Assembly: GCA_003221005.1 (NCBI GenBank) | Contig: QHTZ01000061.1 | Coordinates: forward strand, 1 to 33,403 | Direction of reading: 5' to 3' | DNA: 33,403 bases | From: Gemmatimonadota bacterium | Lineage (GTDB): Bacteria > Gemmatimonadota > Gemmatimonadetes > Gemmatimonadales > GWC2-71-9 | Shown here: in pieces, positions 1 through 9,065 of the stretch | Layout: every line of letters begins with the position of its first letter | Numbering within the stretch: position 1 is the stretch's first letter | Position numbers and translations under genes: made by a program | The notes under the pieces: generated by a model | Seen by the model: only the letters and a program-made list of their open reading frames with translations | Database searches by the model: none | Told to the model about the DNA's origin: nothing

Positions 1-1260
1 GGGTTCAAGGGCGCCACGGTGCAGTGGACGGTGACGGCGGGCTCAGCCACGTTGACGGCACCGTTCTCCGTCTCGGATGACACAGGTTATGCAGTCATGG
101 CCGTCACGCCGACTGCGATCACGACGCCCGGAGGATTGGCCGTGCAGGCGGTGGTCGGCGGACTGCAGGGCTCGCCTGTCACGTTCACGGCGACCGCGAT
201 CGCCGGCACGATTCAAACGGTGACCGTCACCCCGAAGGTCGACACGATCGCGAACGGCGCCACGCTCCAGTACACGGCGATCGCCAAGGACGCAGTTGGA
301 AACGTCGTGAACACGACGTTCGGCTGGACCTCGACCGCCCCGTCGATCGCGACGGTGACCGCCACGACGGGTCAGGCGACGGCCTTGGCGGGAGATTCAA
401 CGCGGATCATCGCGACGGCGGGCGGCATCGCGGACACGGCCTGGCTGTACGTGCGCGCCCTGAAGACCCTCACCCTGAGCCCCGCGGACACCGTGATCAC
501 GGCGCTGGGCGACGTCATCCAGCTCCGGTACTCGGCGCTCGACAACTTCGGCGCCCCGATCACGAGCGGCCTGAACATCCGCTACCTCACGGCCACGCCG
601 AACCTTGCCGAGGTCGACCCGCTCAGCGGGCTCGTGACTGTCACGGGTCCCGGGAAGGCAGTGATCCTGGCTCGGGACGCGGTTGCCACGAGCGATTCGC
701 TGGTGATCGGATCGGCCACGCTGCAGGTGAATCAGGTGGTCGCTGGCGTCGTCAACACGCCCCGAGGCGATACACTTCTGCCCGTCGGCGTGTTGGGCCA
801 GAGCCAGATCGTGGCGAGGGCGTTCGACCGGAACGGCTACACGGTTCCCAACACCACGTTCGGATGGACGTCGCGCGACCTTCGCTTCGCCACGGTGAGC
901 CCTACGGGGGTTGTTACGGGCGTGGCCCTGGGCGCCGCATACGTTGTGGACTCTGTAGGCGACCTCAAGGACTCAACCCACGTATCGGTCGTGGCGGCGC
1001 CCGGGAGCGCTCTCGTCAAGATGGTGGCGCCGACTAGCTTCAGCCCCGCCAGCGTTACGATCGGCAGCGGAGAGTCTGTCACTTGGCAGAATAACGACGA
1101 CGTGAACCACACGACGACCTCAGCCACGAGCGTGTGGGACAGCGGCACGATGACGCCCGGCCAGACGTACACGGTCTACTTCCCCACGCCCGGGGTGTAT
1201 CTCTACCACTGCGCGATTCATGGCGCGCTGTTCATGAGCGGGACGATTATCGTCCAGTAG
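1..1260 (+). CDS. Secreted Ig-like repeat protein with C-terminal plastocyanin-like domain (5' partial)
   Basis: The reading frame is open from base 1, so this is the C-terminal part of a longer protein; the GTG at 19 is probably internal. The visible part is Ser/Thr/Val-rich beta-strand sequence of the bacterial Ig-like (BIg2) kind. The motif NTTFGWTS followed by a short gap and ATV occurs twice (bases about 313 and 853), marking repeats of one domain type. The last ~85 residues change character and form a cupredoxin: a His in DDVNHTT, then YHCAIHGALFM near the end. The Cys-x2-His-x4-Met spacing is that of plastocyanin, so a type 1 copper site is expected. Blue copper domains carry electrons; on an Ig-repeat stalk this one would sit at the cell surface or outside the cell. 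The signal peptide lies off the window. The BIg2 call is by character, the copper ligands are seen directly. Confidence 0.85.
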   Translation, partial: GFKGATVQWTVTAGSATLTAPFSVSDDTGYAVMAVTPTAITTPGGLAVQAVVGGLQGSPVTFTATAIAGTIQTVTVTPKVDTIANGATLQYTAIAKDAVGNVVNTTFGWTSTAPSIATVTATTGQATALAGDSTRIIATAGGIADTAWLYVRALKTLTLSPADTVITALGDVIQLRYSALDNFGAPITSGLNIRYLTATPNLAEVDPLSGLVTVTGPGKAVILARDAVATSDSLVIGSATLQVNQVVAGVVNTPRGDTLLPVGVLGQSQIVARAFDRNGYTVPNTTFGWTSRDLRFATVSPTGVVTGVALGAAYVVDSVGDLKDSTHVSVVAAPGSALVKMVAPTSFSPASVTIGSGESVTWQNNDDVNHTTTSATSVWDSGTMTPGQTYTVYFPTPGVYLYHCAIHGALFMSGTIIVQ

Positions 1261-1273
1261 CCTAGTTTGTCGC

Positions 1274-2968
1274 TCAGACCCTAAACCCCTTCACCAATCC
1301 CCGCAGCTTCTCGGCCGCCTGGACCAGTTGTCCGGCGGTCGCCGCCATCTCCTCGGTCGACGCCCCCTGCTGCTCCGCGGCGGCGCTCACCTGCTCCGCG
1401 CTCGAGGCGTGGGCGTCCGCCTGGCTAGTCGCCTGGTGCGCCCGCTCCTGGAGCCGCTCGGTGACCTCGCGGTTCTGCTGAGCGACTTGCGCGACGCGGG
1501 CAGCGGCCTGTTCGACCTGCTCCACGGCGGCCGCGATCTCCGCCAGGCCGCGGGCGGCCCCGCCCGCCACGTCCTCGATCCCCCGCACCTTCGCCGTGCC
1601 CGCCGCCATCGTGGCCGTGACGTCTTCGACCTGGTCCCGGATCGCGTTCGTGGTGTGGGTGACGTCCTCGGCGGCGCGAGCCGACTCGTCGGCGAGCTGC
1701 CGCACCTCTTCCGCGACCACCGCGAAGCCGCGCCCGTGCTCTCCCGCCCGCGCCGCCTCGATCGCCGCGTTCAGGGCGAGCAGGTTGGTCTGCGACGAGA
1801 TGCGCCGGATGAGGTCCACGAAGTCGTCGATCGCAGCCGTCTGCTGGGCGAGCTGCGCCACCTGCTTCGAAGTCGTCTGGACGACCTCGCGCACGTCGAG
1901 CAGCACGCTCGACGCCGAGGCCACGTCGCCCCGATGCCGGTTCGCCACGGTCCGGATCTGCTCCCCGAGCGACGCGACGCGCTCTGCCGCCTCCGCCATC
2001 TCGGCCGTGGCCTGCCGCAGGCGTTCGAGACCCGCGGCGACGGCGTCGAGCTCGCCGCGCTGGTCCTGGGCGCCCTTGGACATGTCGACCATGGCGGTCG
2101 CGACCTCGCTCGCCGAAGCGGCAAGCTGCTCGCTGATCGCTGAGAGGTCGGCCGCCGAAGCCGCGATCCGGTCCGATTCCCCGATCACGTCGGCGACGAT
2201 GCCGCGGAGCCGATCGCCCATCTGGCGCATGGCGTCCGCGAGAACCTGGATTTCGTGGGGCATGCGGCCGGTCGTGACGGGACGCAGGTCGGCTTCCCCG
2301 AACCGCTCCGCCGCGACGACGATCCGGCCGAGGGGGCCCTCCACAGCCTGGAGTGTCCAGTATCCCGCGAGCACCGTCGCGACGACGGCCACGACGAGGC
2401 CAAGGTACAGGTACACCTCCCAGCGCCCCGTCTGTGCCGCCAGGCCCTGCTCCGCTCGGCGCGCCTTCTGCGCGAGGTCGGCGGTCAGCGTGCGCACGAG
2501 CCGCGTGAGCTCCGCTGCCGGGTCGAGCACCGCGGCCGCGCGCCCGCGCGCCTCGGCCTCGCGTCCCAGGTCCCGCAACGCGTGAGCCATCGCGTACCCG
2601 ACCTCGATCGAGCCATGGAGCTGCCGGATGCGGTTGATCGCGAGCCGCTGCTCGAGAGTCAGCCCCGGGACGCGCTCGAGCTCTCGGGAGAAGTCGAAGC
2701 TGCGGTCGGCCGCGTCCTGAAACTGCGAGCGCAGCTCCGCCGAGGGTGTCGCCAGGTACTGCTGCCCTGCGTTGATCTCCTGGAACACGCCCGCCACGAG
2801 TCCGTTGCTGACGTCGCCGGAGCGCCGCACCGCCTCGAGCTGCGCCGCGTCCGAGCGCCGCACCGTCCGCAGGGCGTACGCGCTGAACACGGACATGCAG
2901 ACGACCGTGCCGCCGAGCAGCGTGAGGCCCCCCAGAATGCGAATGCGGATCGTGTCGAGTGGCCTCAC
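1274..2968 (-). CDS. Methyl-accepting chemotaxis protein
   Basis: This 564-residue chemoreceptor has the usual order: first membrane helix at about residues 10-32, a mostly helical periplasmic region, second membrane helix at about 184-205, a HAMP linker to about 258, and a long cytoplasmic coiled coil. The hairpin tip that binds CheA and CheW is very well conserved at about residues 400-420 ([20 protein letters not shown], then [15 protein letters not shown]). There is no C-terminal CheB/CheR tethering pentapeptide; the protein ends KGFRV. The start is a GTG (complement of 2966-2968) that overlaps the TGA of the upstream binding-protein gene, so translation is probably coupled. The short periplasmic part and the coupling suggest that the ligand is presented by that binding protein (inference). 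No other che genes are in the window. Confidence 0.95.
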   Translation of the reverse strand: MRPLDTIRIRILGGLTLLGGTVVCMSVFSAYALRTVRRSDAAQLEAVRRSGDVSNGLVAGVFQEINAGQQYLATPSAELRSQFQDAADRSFDFSRELERVPGLTLEQRLAINRIRQLHGSIEVGYAMAHALRDLGREAEARGRAAAVLDPAAELTRLVRTLTADLAQKARRAEQGLAAQTGRWEVYLYLGLVVAVVATVLAGYWTLQAVEGPLGRIVVAAERFGEADLRPVTTGRMPHEIQVLADAMRQMGDRLRGIVADVIGESDRIAASAADLSAISEQLAASASEVATAMVDMSKGAQDQRGELDAVAAGLERLRQATAEMAEAAERVASLGEQIRTVANRHRGDVASASSVLLDVREVVQTTSKQVAQLAQQTAAIDDFVDLIRRISSQTNLLALNAAIEAARAGEHGRGFAVVAEEVRQLADESARAAEDVTHTTNAIRDQVEDVTATMAAGTAKVRGIEDVAGGAARGLAEIAAAVEQVEQAAARVAQVAQQNREVTERLQERAHQATSQADAHASSAEQVSAAAEQQGASTEEMAATAGQLVQAAEKLRGLVKGFRV

Positions 2969-4083
2969 TGGCTCCCTTCGGTCACCAGCCGGCCACTCCG
3001 CACCACCCCGATGACCACGCTCTTCGACGGCACGTTCCCGGTCGTGTCGAAAGCGATCTTGCCGGTCACGCCGTCGAAGGCCGCGACCCCCCGGCCGACC
3101 TCCGCGAGGTAGTTTCGGACGGCTGCGCGGTCAGGGCCGACCGCGGCGATCGCCTGGGTGAGCAGGAGGACGGCGTCATAGGCCCCGGCGCCGCGATGAT
3201 CGGGGCGCTCCCCGGGATGCGCTCGGGCGTAATCAGCCACGAATGTCGCGTTGCGCTCCCCCGGCCGGTCCGGGAGATAGGCGGAGGCGAGGTACACGCC
3301 CTCCGCGAGGGGGCCCGCGGCTTCGATCCCGGTGAGGGCATCGCCGCCCACCAACTGCCAGCGGATGCCGAGCGCCTTCAGCTCGCGGAGCGCCAGCTCG
3401 GCGCCCGGCCGCTCGGCGGCGAGCATCAGCACATCGATCCCGGCGCGCCGCAGCCTCGCCAGGTAGGGCTCGAGCGACGGGGTGCTGGAGACGTAGGGAT
3501 CAGCCTCCACCACGGTCCCGCCAAGCCGCGCGAAATCGGCCCCGAAGGCGTTGCGCACCCCGCGCCCGTAATCGTTGTTCACGAAGATGACGCCGGCACG
3601 GCGCGCACCGAGCGCTCGCCAGGCGAACCGCGCCAGGGCCCCCCCGTAGCTCACGTCGGTGGGGCAAATGCGGAAGATGTAGGGGCTGATCCCGCTCAGC
3701 TCGGGACTGGAAGCGGAAGGGGAAATCATCACGAGGGGGTGGCCGGCAGCGCCGTACACCTGAGCCGCAGCGATCGACGCGCCCGACGTGAGGTGGCCGA
3801 CCACGGCCACGACGGCGGGGTCGTCGTAAAGCGCCTGCGCGACGCGTACCGCCGCGTCCTCGCTCGCGCTGTCGTCGGCAATGCGGAGCTTGAGGCGACG
3901 GCCCCGCACGCCGCCGCGGGCGTTGATCTGGCTGACGGCGAGCTGCGCGGCCCGCTGCATCGCGGTCCCCCGAGACTGGGAGAACGGGCCTGCGAGACCG
4001 ATCTCGATCGGCTCGCGGGACGTCGAGCAAGCCACGAGCCACAGCGCGGCGCCGAAAGCGGCGAGTCTGTGTGGAGCGATCAC
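2965..4083 (-). CDS. Branched-chain amino-acid-type ABC substrate-binding lipoprotein (LivK-like)
   Basis: This 372-residue periplasmic-binding protein is of type I fold. I chose the GTG at 4083 because the signal peptide then begins directly ([18 protein letters not shown]) and ends in a lipobox, predicting a lipid-anchored Cys; the frame upstream reads as non-coding. Family marks are [10 protein letters not shown] at the mature N-terminus, [34 protein letters not shown] and a Tyr-Gly-rich hinge region. Such proteins normally serve livHMGF permeases, but no permease or ATPase gene is present. Instead the TGA stop overlaps the GTG start of a chemoreceptor by 4 bp, so the protein probably acts as ligand-binding partner for chemotaxis rather than transport (inference). 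The ligand cannot be named from sequence alone. The start is moderately sure, the family sure. Confidence 0.9.
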   Translation of the reverse strand: MIAPHRLAAFGAALWLVACSTSREPIEIGLAGPFSQSRGTAMQRAAQLAVSQINARGGVRGRRLKLRIADDSASEDAAVRVAQALYDDPAVVAVVGHLTSGASIAAAQVYGAAGHPLVMISPSASSPELSGISPYIFRICPTDVSYGGALARFAWRALGARRAGVIFVNNDYGRGVRNAFGADFARLGGTVVEADPYVSSTPSLEPYLARLRRAGIDVLMLAAERPGAELALRELKALGIRWQLVGGDALTGIEAAGPLAEGVYLASAYLPDRPGERNATFVADYARAHPGERPDHRGAGAYDAVLLLTQAIAAVGPDRAAVRNYLAEVGRGVAAFDGVTGKIAFDTTGNVPSKSVVIGVVRSGRLVTEGSQ

Positions 4084-4241
4084 AGTGGTGGAATAACTTA
4101 ACCTTGGCGCGCGCAACAGCTTGGGCCTGCGGTGCGCGATGCACGTCCGCCCACAAGATTTCCACCTGGTTTTCCAGGGCGGTGTGGACAAGTGGGACGG
4201 CATGCCCTGGCATCACCCCTCGCCGCGAGCCCTTCGGGCGG

Positions 4242-4247
4242 TAGTTT
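4242..4247 (+). promoter_or_regulatory. Candidate -10 element of a leaderless promoter
   Basis: TAGTTT lies 7 nt before the ATG at 4255, with no Shine-Dalgarno sequence in between. A transcript from this element would begin at or near the start codon. No good -35 is visible. The preceding 158 bp (4084-4241) hold no convincing gene. Confidence 0.4.
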
Positions 4248-4254
4248 TTCGTAC

Positions 4255-5124
4255 ATGGGTACGATGACAGAGGTAGGGGCAAGGCACGCCGTACCGCTGC
4301 TGTGTCGCTTCGTCGGGGCGCTGGAGAGGTTGCTCAGCGCCCGCGATGCGGCGGCCTTTGAGGCCGTGTGGTCGGCGCACGACCTCGACCAGCTAGGATG
4401 GGAGGCGCTGGCGCTCGCCCGCCGCGCGGACGCGGAACGGCTGGAACTCCCTCTGGCGCAGCTTGACCGGCGGCTCCTCGCCGTACTGGAGCGCACGCGG
4501 GGGTTTCTCGAGCCCCACCTGGTGACGTTCCGTGTGCCCGAGGTGGAGCGGTGGCAGCACGCCGCGGCGGCGGCCCTGGTGGGCGCGCGCTGGGGCGTGG
4601 CGGGTCTACGCACCGTCGTGGCCGATACGCAGGCGCCGCTCGCCCGGCGCTACTTCGCGTTCCTGGGACTCGCCGAGCGACATCCCGCAGGCGCGTGGCC
4701 GCTGTTCGAGCGGTATCTCCTCACGCCGGGTGCGCACCACGCCTTCGTGGCGGCGGCGGTGGAAGCGGCGCGCTACTACCCCGGTCGGGCGAACGTGCTG
4801 GTCCGGCTGTTCGAACGCATCCGGGGCGACCAGATGTTGCGGCGTTTCCTGGGCCCGAAGATCCTCGCGTCGCTCTACGTCCTCAGCGAGCCCGGGAGCC
4901 TGCCGTTGCTCGAAGGGCTCCTGGTGACGGGCCACACCGACGCCGACGTGGATCGCTGCGAGGTGACCCGCGCGCTGGTCGCAGTGCGCAAGCTGACCGG
5001 CCGCGTGGCGCCGAGCACGAAGTTCGGCGAGGCCGACGTGCCGGCGGTCCGCCGTGCGCTCGACGATGCCGAGCGTCTGTTCGACGCCGAGCGCGACAGC
5101 ATCATGCCGGTGACGGTGATCTAG
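4255..5124 (+). CDS. Hypothetical helical protein (possible HEAT-like repeats)
   Basis: I do not recognise this 289-residue protein. It has no signal peptide or membrane segment and is rich in Ala, Leu and Arg. It reads as a chain of amphipathic helices (for example LERLLSARDAAAFEAVW, FVAAAVEAARYYPGRANVLV, MLRRFLGPKILASLYVLSE), resembling HEAT or ARM solenoids, so a cytoplasmic protein-binding scaffold is possible. The start is the ATG at 4255 rather than the upstream end of the open frame, because sequence before it reads as non-coding and a TAGTTT element lies 7 nt upstream. A second in-frame ATG is at 4264. Its TAG stop shares bases with the TAG stop of the convergent hydrolase pseudogene (CTAG, 5121-5124). 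Coding is well supported by codon use; function is unknown. Confidence 0.8.
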   Translation: MGTMTEVGARHAVPLLCRFVGALERLLSARDAAAFEAVWSAHDLDQLGWEALALARRADAERLELPLAQLDRRLLAVLERTRGFLEPHLVTFRVPEVERWQHAAAAALVGARWGVAGLRTVVADTQAPLARRYFAFLGLAERHPAGAWPLFERYLLTPGAHHAFVAAAVEAARYYPGRANVLVRLFERIRGDQMLRRFLGPKILASLYVLSEPGSLPLLEGLLVTGHTDADVDRCEVTRALVAVRKLTGRVAPSTKFGEADVPAVRRALDDAERLFDAERDSIMPVTVI

Positions 5125-5841
5125 GGTCGGACGCCCTTCAGCACAAACGCCCACACTTTGTCCCGGTACACCGTCCCCCCCACGTCGTACGTATCGTTGT
5201 GGCCGGCGCCCGCGATCGCGACGAGCTCCGCTGGTCCGGGCGCGGCAGCGGCGACGCGCCTGCCCATCTCGATCGGCGCCAAGCGGTCGGCGGTGCCGTG
5301 GAACACCAGCACTGGACAGCGGACGCGGCGGATCTCGGTCTCGTTGTCGAGACGGAGGTGCAGCAAGAGGCGGGGGAAGATCCGGTAATGGAGGCGCGCC
5401 ATGTCCCGCGCGCTCGTGAACGGCGATTCGAGGATGAGTCCCGCGACCGGGTGACGCGCCGCCGTGTGGACGGCGACGGCCTTCGCTCCCGCCGTATCCG
5501 GGGTAGTCGACGACCAGCAGCGCGGTCCCCGGGGGCTGGAAGTGCCGCACGACGGGCCAGATCGTCGCGATGTTCTCGCCATTGCCGTAGAACCACAACA
5601 AGCCAGGCGAGGGCGCTGGTGGTCGGTGGAGGACAGTCGGACCTAGGTACCAGCCCGCCAGCTTCGTTCCGTCGGACAGCGCGACTTCGACGCGTTCCCC
5701 GTTCCCCACCCCGAGGGTCCGCGGATCCGGCACGGCGCCACGCGGCGCCGGGAACGCGAGGCGGTCCTGGAGCAGCCAGCCGAGCAACACCAGGACGACG
5801 TACGCCAGAGCGAGCCCCGCGCCGAAACGCACCGCGAGCAT
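5121..5841 (-). pseudogene. Alpha/beta hydrolase, disrupted by internal deletion and frameshift
   Basis: Two reading frames together cover one membrane-anchored alpha/beta hydrolase. The first (from the ATG at 5841) has an N-terminal membrane helix (LALAYVVLVLLGWLLQDRL), LLWFYGNGENI as the oxyanion region, and LLVVDYPGYGGSEG. At about 5485-5495 homology jumps to another frame: AVAVHTAARHPVAGLILESP, then VLVFHGTADRLAP carrying the acid residue, and IAGAGHND carrying the catalytic His. The strand-helix segment with the nucleophile elbow Gly-x-Ser-x-Gly, normally between these parts, is absent. By comparison with the family roughly 40 residues (about 130 bp) are missing and the frame is shifted. 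No catalytic Ser remains, so the gene is inactive unless this is an assembly error. An AAGATA on the plus strand (5847-5852) reads TATCTT 5 nt before the start, a possible leaderless -10. Confidence 0.8.
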
Positions 5842-5910
5842 GGCCCAAGATAACTCCCGCGTCGTCGCGACTGTTGCTCTTTGGGGCATGCGCAGCGAAT
5901 CTTTGGAGCC

Positions 5911-7581
5911 GTGACGACGCCGCTCCACTGTCCCGCGTGCCGCGCCGAGCTACCGCTCGGCTCCGCGTTCTGCCCGGCGTGCGGCAATCCGTCGCCCACG
6001 GTGATCTCGAGCGAGCGGGCGGCGGCGGCCCCGACCCCAACGGCGCCCCCGACTGCCCAGCCGACGGTCGAGCGCCTTGCCCGGGCGCTGGGGCCCAAAT
6101 ACCAGGTCAAGAAGCTGGTCGGCCGCGGCGGGTTCGCGGAGGTATACGAGCTGTGGGACGTAGACCTCGACCGGCGCCTCGCTTGTAAGGTCCTGCATCC
6201 CGAGATCGCGTGGACGCCGGGGATGATCGCGCGCTTCCGCCAGGAAGCGAAGGCGCTGGCGCGGCTCCAACATCCCGCCATCCTCGCGATTCATTTCGCC
6301 GGCGACGGCGAAGGCCTGGTCTACTACGTCATGCCGTTCGTCGAGGGCGAGTCGCTCGCCGACGCGCTGCGGCGCCGTGGCATGGTTTCCGCCGACGACG
6401 CCTTCAAGATCTGCGAGCCGATTCTCCAGGCGCTCGCGCACGCCCACGCGCAAGGGTTGGTGCACCGCGACATCAAGCCGGACAACGTGATGCTCGAAGG
6501 CAAGACCGGACGCGCCCTGCTCGTCGACTTCGGGATCGCGAAGCTGCTCGACCCGAACGCCGGCGGCGCCAAGACCGCGACCGGGTTCACCGTTGGCACC
6601 GTCCAGTACATGAGTCCGGAGCAGGCCCTCGGGCAAGCGGACTTGGACGGGCGGAGCGACCTGTACGCCTTCGGGGCGATGCTGTTCCAGATGGTGACCG
6701 GCGCGCCTCCCTACGATGGCAAGTCGAGCGCCGAGATCGTCGGCAAGCACTTGGCCGACCCGATTCCGGTCGCGAGCGACGTGAACACCAAGATCCCTCG
6801 CTGGTTGTCGGACGTGGTGCTCCGCTGCCTGGCCAAGAAGCCGGAGGACCGCTTTCAGACGGCGGACGAGGTGCTTGCGGCCCTCCAGGAGGGCCGGGCG
6901 TCGGGTTCCACGCGGGTCGTGGGCGCGGGGAGTCTGGAGCGGAAAGTGCGGCGGTCCCGGGAGACACGTTTGCAGGTGCGCGCGTGGGGGTGGGGCGGGC
7001 TTGCGGGGGTCGTGGTCGGGGCGCTCGGGCTGTGGTACGCGGGGCGCCAGGGGTACGTCGGGCCGCCGGTCGTGTGGGCGCACAACGGACTCGTGGAGCC
7101 GGCGGAGATCCTGCGCAACGGCAGGCCGGTGGACACGCTGGCTCCGGACGCCATGGCCCGGCTGCGTGTCCGGCCTGGCGCCGTGGCCCAGGTTCGCTGG
7201 CGGCTCGTGCGGCCCGGAAACCCACCGTTGGGAGAGCCGATGGAGGGATCGATGACGCTGCCGCCGCGTACCGTAGGGCGCCGCGTGTGGCACCTCACGG
7301 CAGAGGCGGAGGGCCAGCGGTACTTCGCGCCCCTCATCACAAACACTACGCCGTCGGATATCACGCTGGAGGTGAATCCCGGCACCGCGGCCGCTGTCCG
7401 GTGCAACTGTCTGGTGCCTCGCGGTGCCGTGCGGTCCCACATCGGCTATTACCGCCTCTTTGCCAACTCGGGGCTGGCCGCCTACAACGCCGCCCACCCG
7501 TACGCAGGTCCGCACGCCGACCGGAGCGACTTCGCGACCCGGGTAGCGCCGCGGAGCGGCGTGGTCGTGCTGACCTACTGA
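5911..7581 (+). CDS. Zinc-ribbon, membrane-anchored Ser/Thr protein kinase
   Basis: From the GTG at 5911 this is a 556-residue Hanks-type kinase. An N-terminal zinc ribbon has two CPxC pairs (Cys7, Cys10, Cys21, Cys24). A Pro/Ala-rich linker leads to a complete kinase domain: Gly-rich loop GRGGFAEV, ATP-binding Lys93 (LACKVLHP), catalytic HRDIKPDN (Asp187), DFG Asp206, GTVQYMSPEQ in the activation/P+1 region and SDLYAFGAMLFQM. One membrane helix at about 357-377 separates the cytoplasmic kinase from a ~180-residue outer domain of unknown family, with CNC near the end. All catalytic residues are present and it is an RD kinase, so it should be active and perhaps controlled by activation-loop phosphorylation. 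A TTG at 5881 is an alternative start, but GGAG just before 5911 and the ribbon position favour the GTG. The ADP-ribosylglycohydrolase gene begins 3 bp downstream. Confidence 0.93.
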   Translation: MTTPLHCPACRAELPLGSAFCPACGNPSPTVISSERAAAAPTPTAPPTAQPTVERLARALGPKYQVKKLVGRGGFAEVYELWDVDLDRRLACKVLHPEIAWTPGMIARFRQEAKALARLQHPAILAIHFAGDGEGLVYYVMPFVEGESLADALRRRGMVSADDAFKICEPILQALAHAHAQGLVHRDIKPDNVMLEGKTGRALLVDFGIAKLLDPNAGGAKTATGFTVGTVQYMSPEQALGQADLDGRSDLYAFGAMLFQMVTGAPPYDGKSSAEIVGKHLADPIPVASDVNTKIPRWLSDVVLRCLAKKPEDRFQTADEVLAALQEGRASGSTRVVGAGSLERKVRRSRETRLQVRAWGWGGLAGVVVGALGLWYAGRQGYVGPPVVWAHNGLVEPAEILRNGRPVDTLAPDAMARLRVRPGAVAQVRWRLVRPGNPPLGEPMEGSMTLPPRTVGRRVWHLTAEAEGQRYFAPLITNTTPSDITLEVNPGTAAAVRCNCLVPRGAVRSHIGYYRLFANSGLAAYNAAHPYAGPHADRSDFATRVAPRSGVVVLTY

Positions 7582-7584
7582 GCA

Positions 7585-8529
7585 GTGACCACGGCCTCCG
7601 AGGCGCGCGACGCGGACCTCGTGACTCGGGCCCGGGCGGCGCTACTCGGGCTCGTGGCCGGCAACCAGCTCGGTGTGCCCACGGAGGGTATGGGCACGCC
7701 GGAGGCGATCCGCGAGGCGTTCCCCGGCGGCGTGCGCGACCTCGCCCCCCCGCCCGCGGGTTCCCCATTCGACGACGACGCGGCCATGACGCTCGACCTG
7801 GCGGAGTCCCTGCTGGCGCAGGGGGATTTCGACGCCACCGACGTCGCCGCGCGCTGGGTGCGCTGGATGAACGCGGGCGGTCGCGGGATCGGGTCGACCA
7901 CGCGGAGCGCGCTGCGATTGATCGAGCAGGGCAGCGAGCCGTTCGAGGCCGGCCGCCTCGCTCGCGCTGCAAACCCCCACGGCTCGGCAGGCAACGGCGC
8001 CGTGATGCGCTGCATTCCGGTGGCGCTGCGCTACCACGGCAACGTCGAAAAGCTGATCCGCGTGTCGACCCAGCAGGCCGCCATCACGCATGCGGACGAG
8101 CGTTGTACGTGGGGGGCCGCGGCCGTGAACCTCGCCGCCCGTGAGCTGCTGCACGGCAACCGCTATTTCGTGGAAGAGGTCCTGCACCGCCTCGCGGACC
8201 GCGCGCCGCGGGCGCTCCTCGAAGCCATCCGCCGCGTCCCGTGGGAGGAGGAGGGCGCGCTGCCGATCACTGTGGCGCGAGAGGCCGGGTACGTCGTGCA
8301 CTGCGTTGAAATCGCGTTCTGGTGCGCCGTGCACCGGCCCTCGCTCGAAGACGCGCTGATATCCCTCGCCGAAGCCGGCGGTGACACGGACACGAATGCG
8401 GCGGTGGCGGGTGCGTTGCTGGGTGCTCGAGATGGCGAAACGGCGATACCGCCGCGGTGGCGGGATCAGCTGGTGAACGGTGCGGGGATCGCGGAGCTGG
8501 CCGAGCGGTTGGCCCGGGCGGGGCTATGA
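7585..8529 (+). CDS. ADP-ribosylglycohydrolase family protein (DraG-like)
   Basis: This 314-residue all-helical enzyme belongs to the family that removes ADP-ribose from proteins or small molecules using two Mg ions. Visible marks are ARAALLGLVAGNQLGVPTEG at the N-terminus, FDDDAAMTL (usual form TDDTxMTL), GNGAVMR, ITHADERC and the C-terminal metal motif GGDTDTNAAVAGALLGA. The first motif lacks the usual Thr but keeps the Asp cluster. The start is a GTG 3 bp after the stop of the kinase, so the two genes are probably one transcript, placing ADP-ribose removal next to Ser/Thr phosphorylation. No ADP-ribosyltransferase gene is visible. The TGA stop abuts the TAG stop of the convergent gene (CTATGA, 8524-8529). 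Confidence 0.92.
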   Translation: MTTASEARDADLVTRARAALLGLVAGNQLGVPTEGMGTPEAIREAFPGGVRDLAPPPAGSPFDDDAAMTLDLAESLLAQGDFDATDVAARWVRWMNAGGRGIGSTTRSALRLIEQGSEPFEAGRLARAANPHGSAGNGAVMRCIPVALRYHGNVEKLIRVSTQQAAITHADERCTWGAAAVNLAARELLHGNRYFVEEVLHRLADRAPRALLEAIRRVPWEEEGALPITVAREAGYVVHCVEIAFWCAVHRPSLEDALISLAEAGGDTDTNAAVAGALLGARDGETAIPPRWRDQLVNGAGIAELAERLARAGL

Positions 8530-9060
8530 CTTGCGGCGCGCGCCCGGCGTCACGAACCGGCTGATCCGGTCCATCACAGTGTAGTCGGTGAGCGTGATCG
8601 ACACCCAACGCGCGCTGGCGCGGCCCCGCCAGCTGAAGCGCACCGCCTGCCGTCCGTAGCGCCACTCCCACATGCCCCTCTTGACGACCCGAGGCCGCCC
8701 GTACACGCGGGTCAGGTGCCGCCTGGTGGCATCCACCAACCGAACGCCCCGATTGTCGCCGAATCCCGCGGAATCGTACAGCGCCACGACGTCCGCGTTG
8801 CCGTCGATGAAATGAGCGCTCAGGTAGAAGCGTGCGCTGTCGGCCGGGTCGCGCATCGCGACGCCGCACTCCATGATGCGAGCAGTGTTAGTCGATGTGT
8901 TGCACCGCAGCATGTCCCGGTCGGACAGCGCGCGCGCCCGCGCGGCGAACTCACGATACCCCATCCCCGGCGCGAACCCGCGGTACAGGGGGGCCGGGGC
9001 TTGAGCCGCCAGCGCGACCGTGTGGAGCAGCGCGAGCAGGCCCAGAGCCGTGCGAGTCAT
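8524..9060 (-). CDS. Small secreted protein of unknown function
   Basis: I do not recognise this 178-residue protein. It starts at the ATG at 9060 with a clear cleavable signal peptide (MTRTALGLLALLHTVALAAQ, cut probably after an Ala just beyond). The mature part has two Cys residues about 14 apart (MLRCNTS and MECGVAM) that could form a disulfide, and a C-terminal half rich in Trp, Arg and Tyr (KRGMWEWRYGRQAVRFSWRG) that reads as beta strands. It is therefore probably a periplasmic or secreted beta-rich protein. TATATT lies 5 nt upstream of the ATG with no Shine-Dalgarno sequence, a good candidate for leaderless transcription. The next genes on both sides are unrelated. Confidence 0.75.
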   Translation of the reverse strand: MTRTALGLLALLHTVALAAQAPAPLYRGFAPGMGYREFAARARALSDRDMLRCNTSTNTARIMECGVAMRDPADSARFYLSAHFIDGNADVVALYDSAGFGDNRGVRLVDATRRHLTRVYGRPRVVKRGMWEWRYGRQAVRFSWRGRASARWVSITLTDYTVMDRISRFVTPGARRKS

Positions 9061-9065
9061 GTTGA

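Noticed and set aside
1328..2143. Plus-strand open frames opposite the chemoreceptor
   Set aside because: Shadow frames of the MCP gene, whose signalling-domain sequence is unmistakable.
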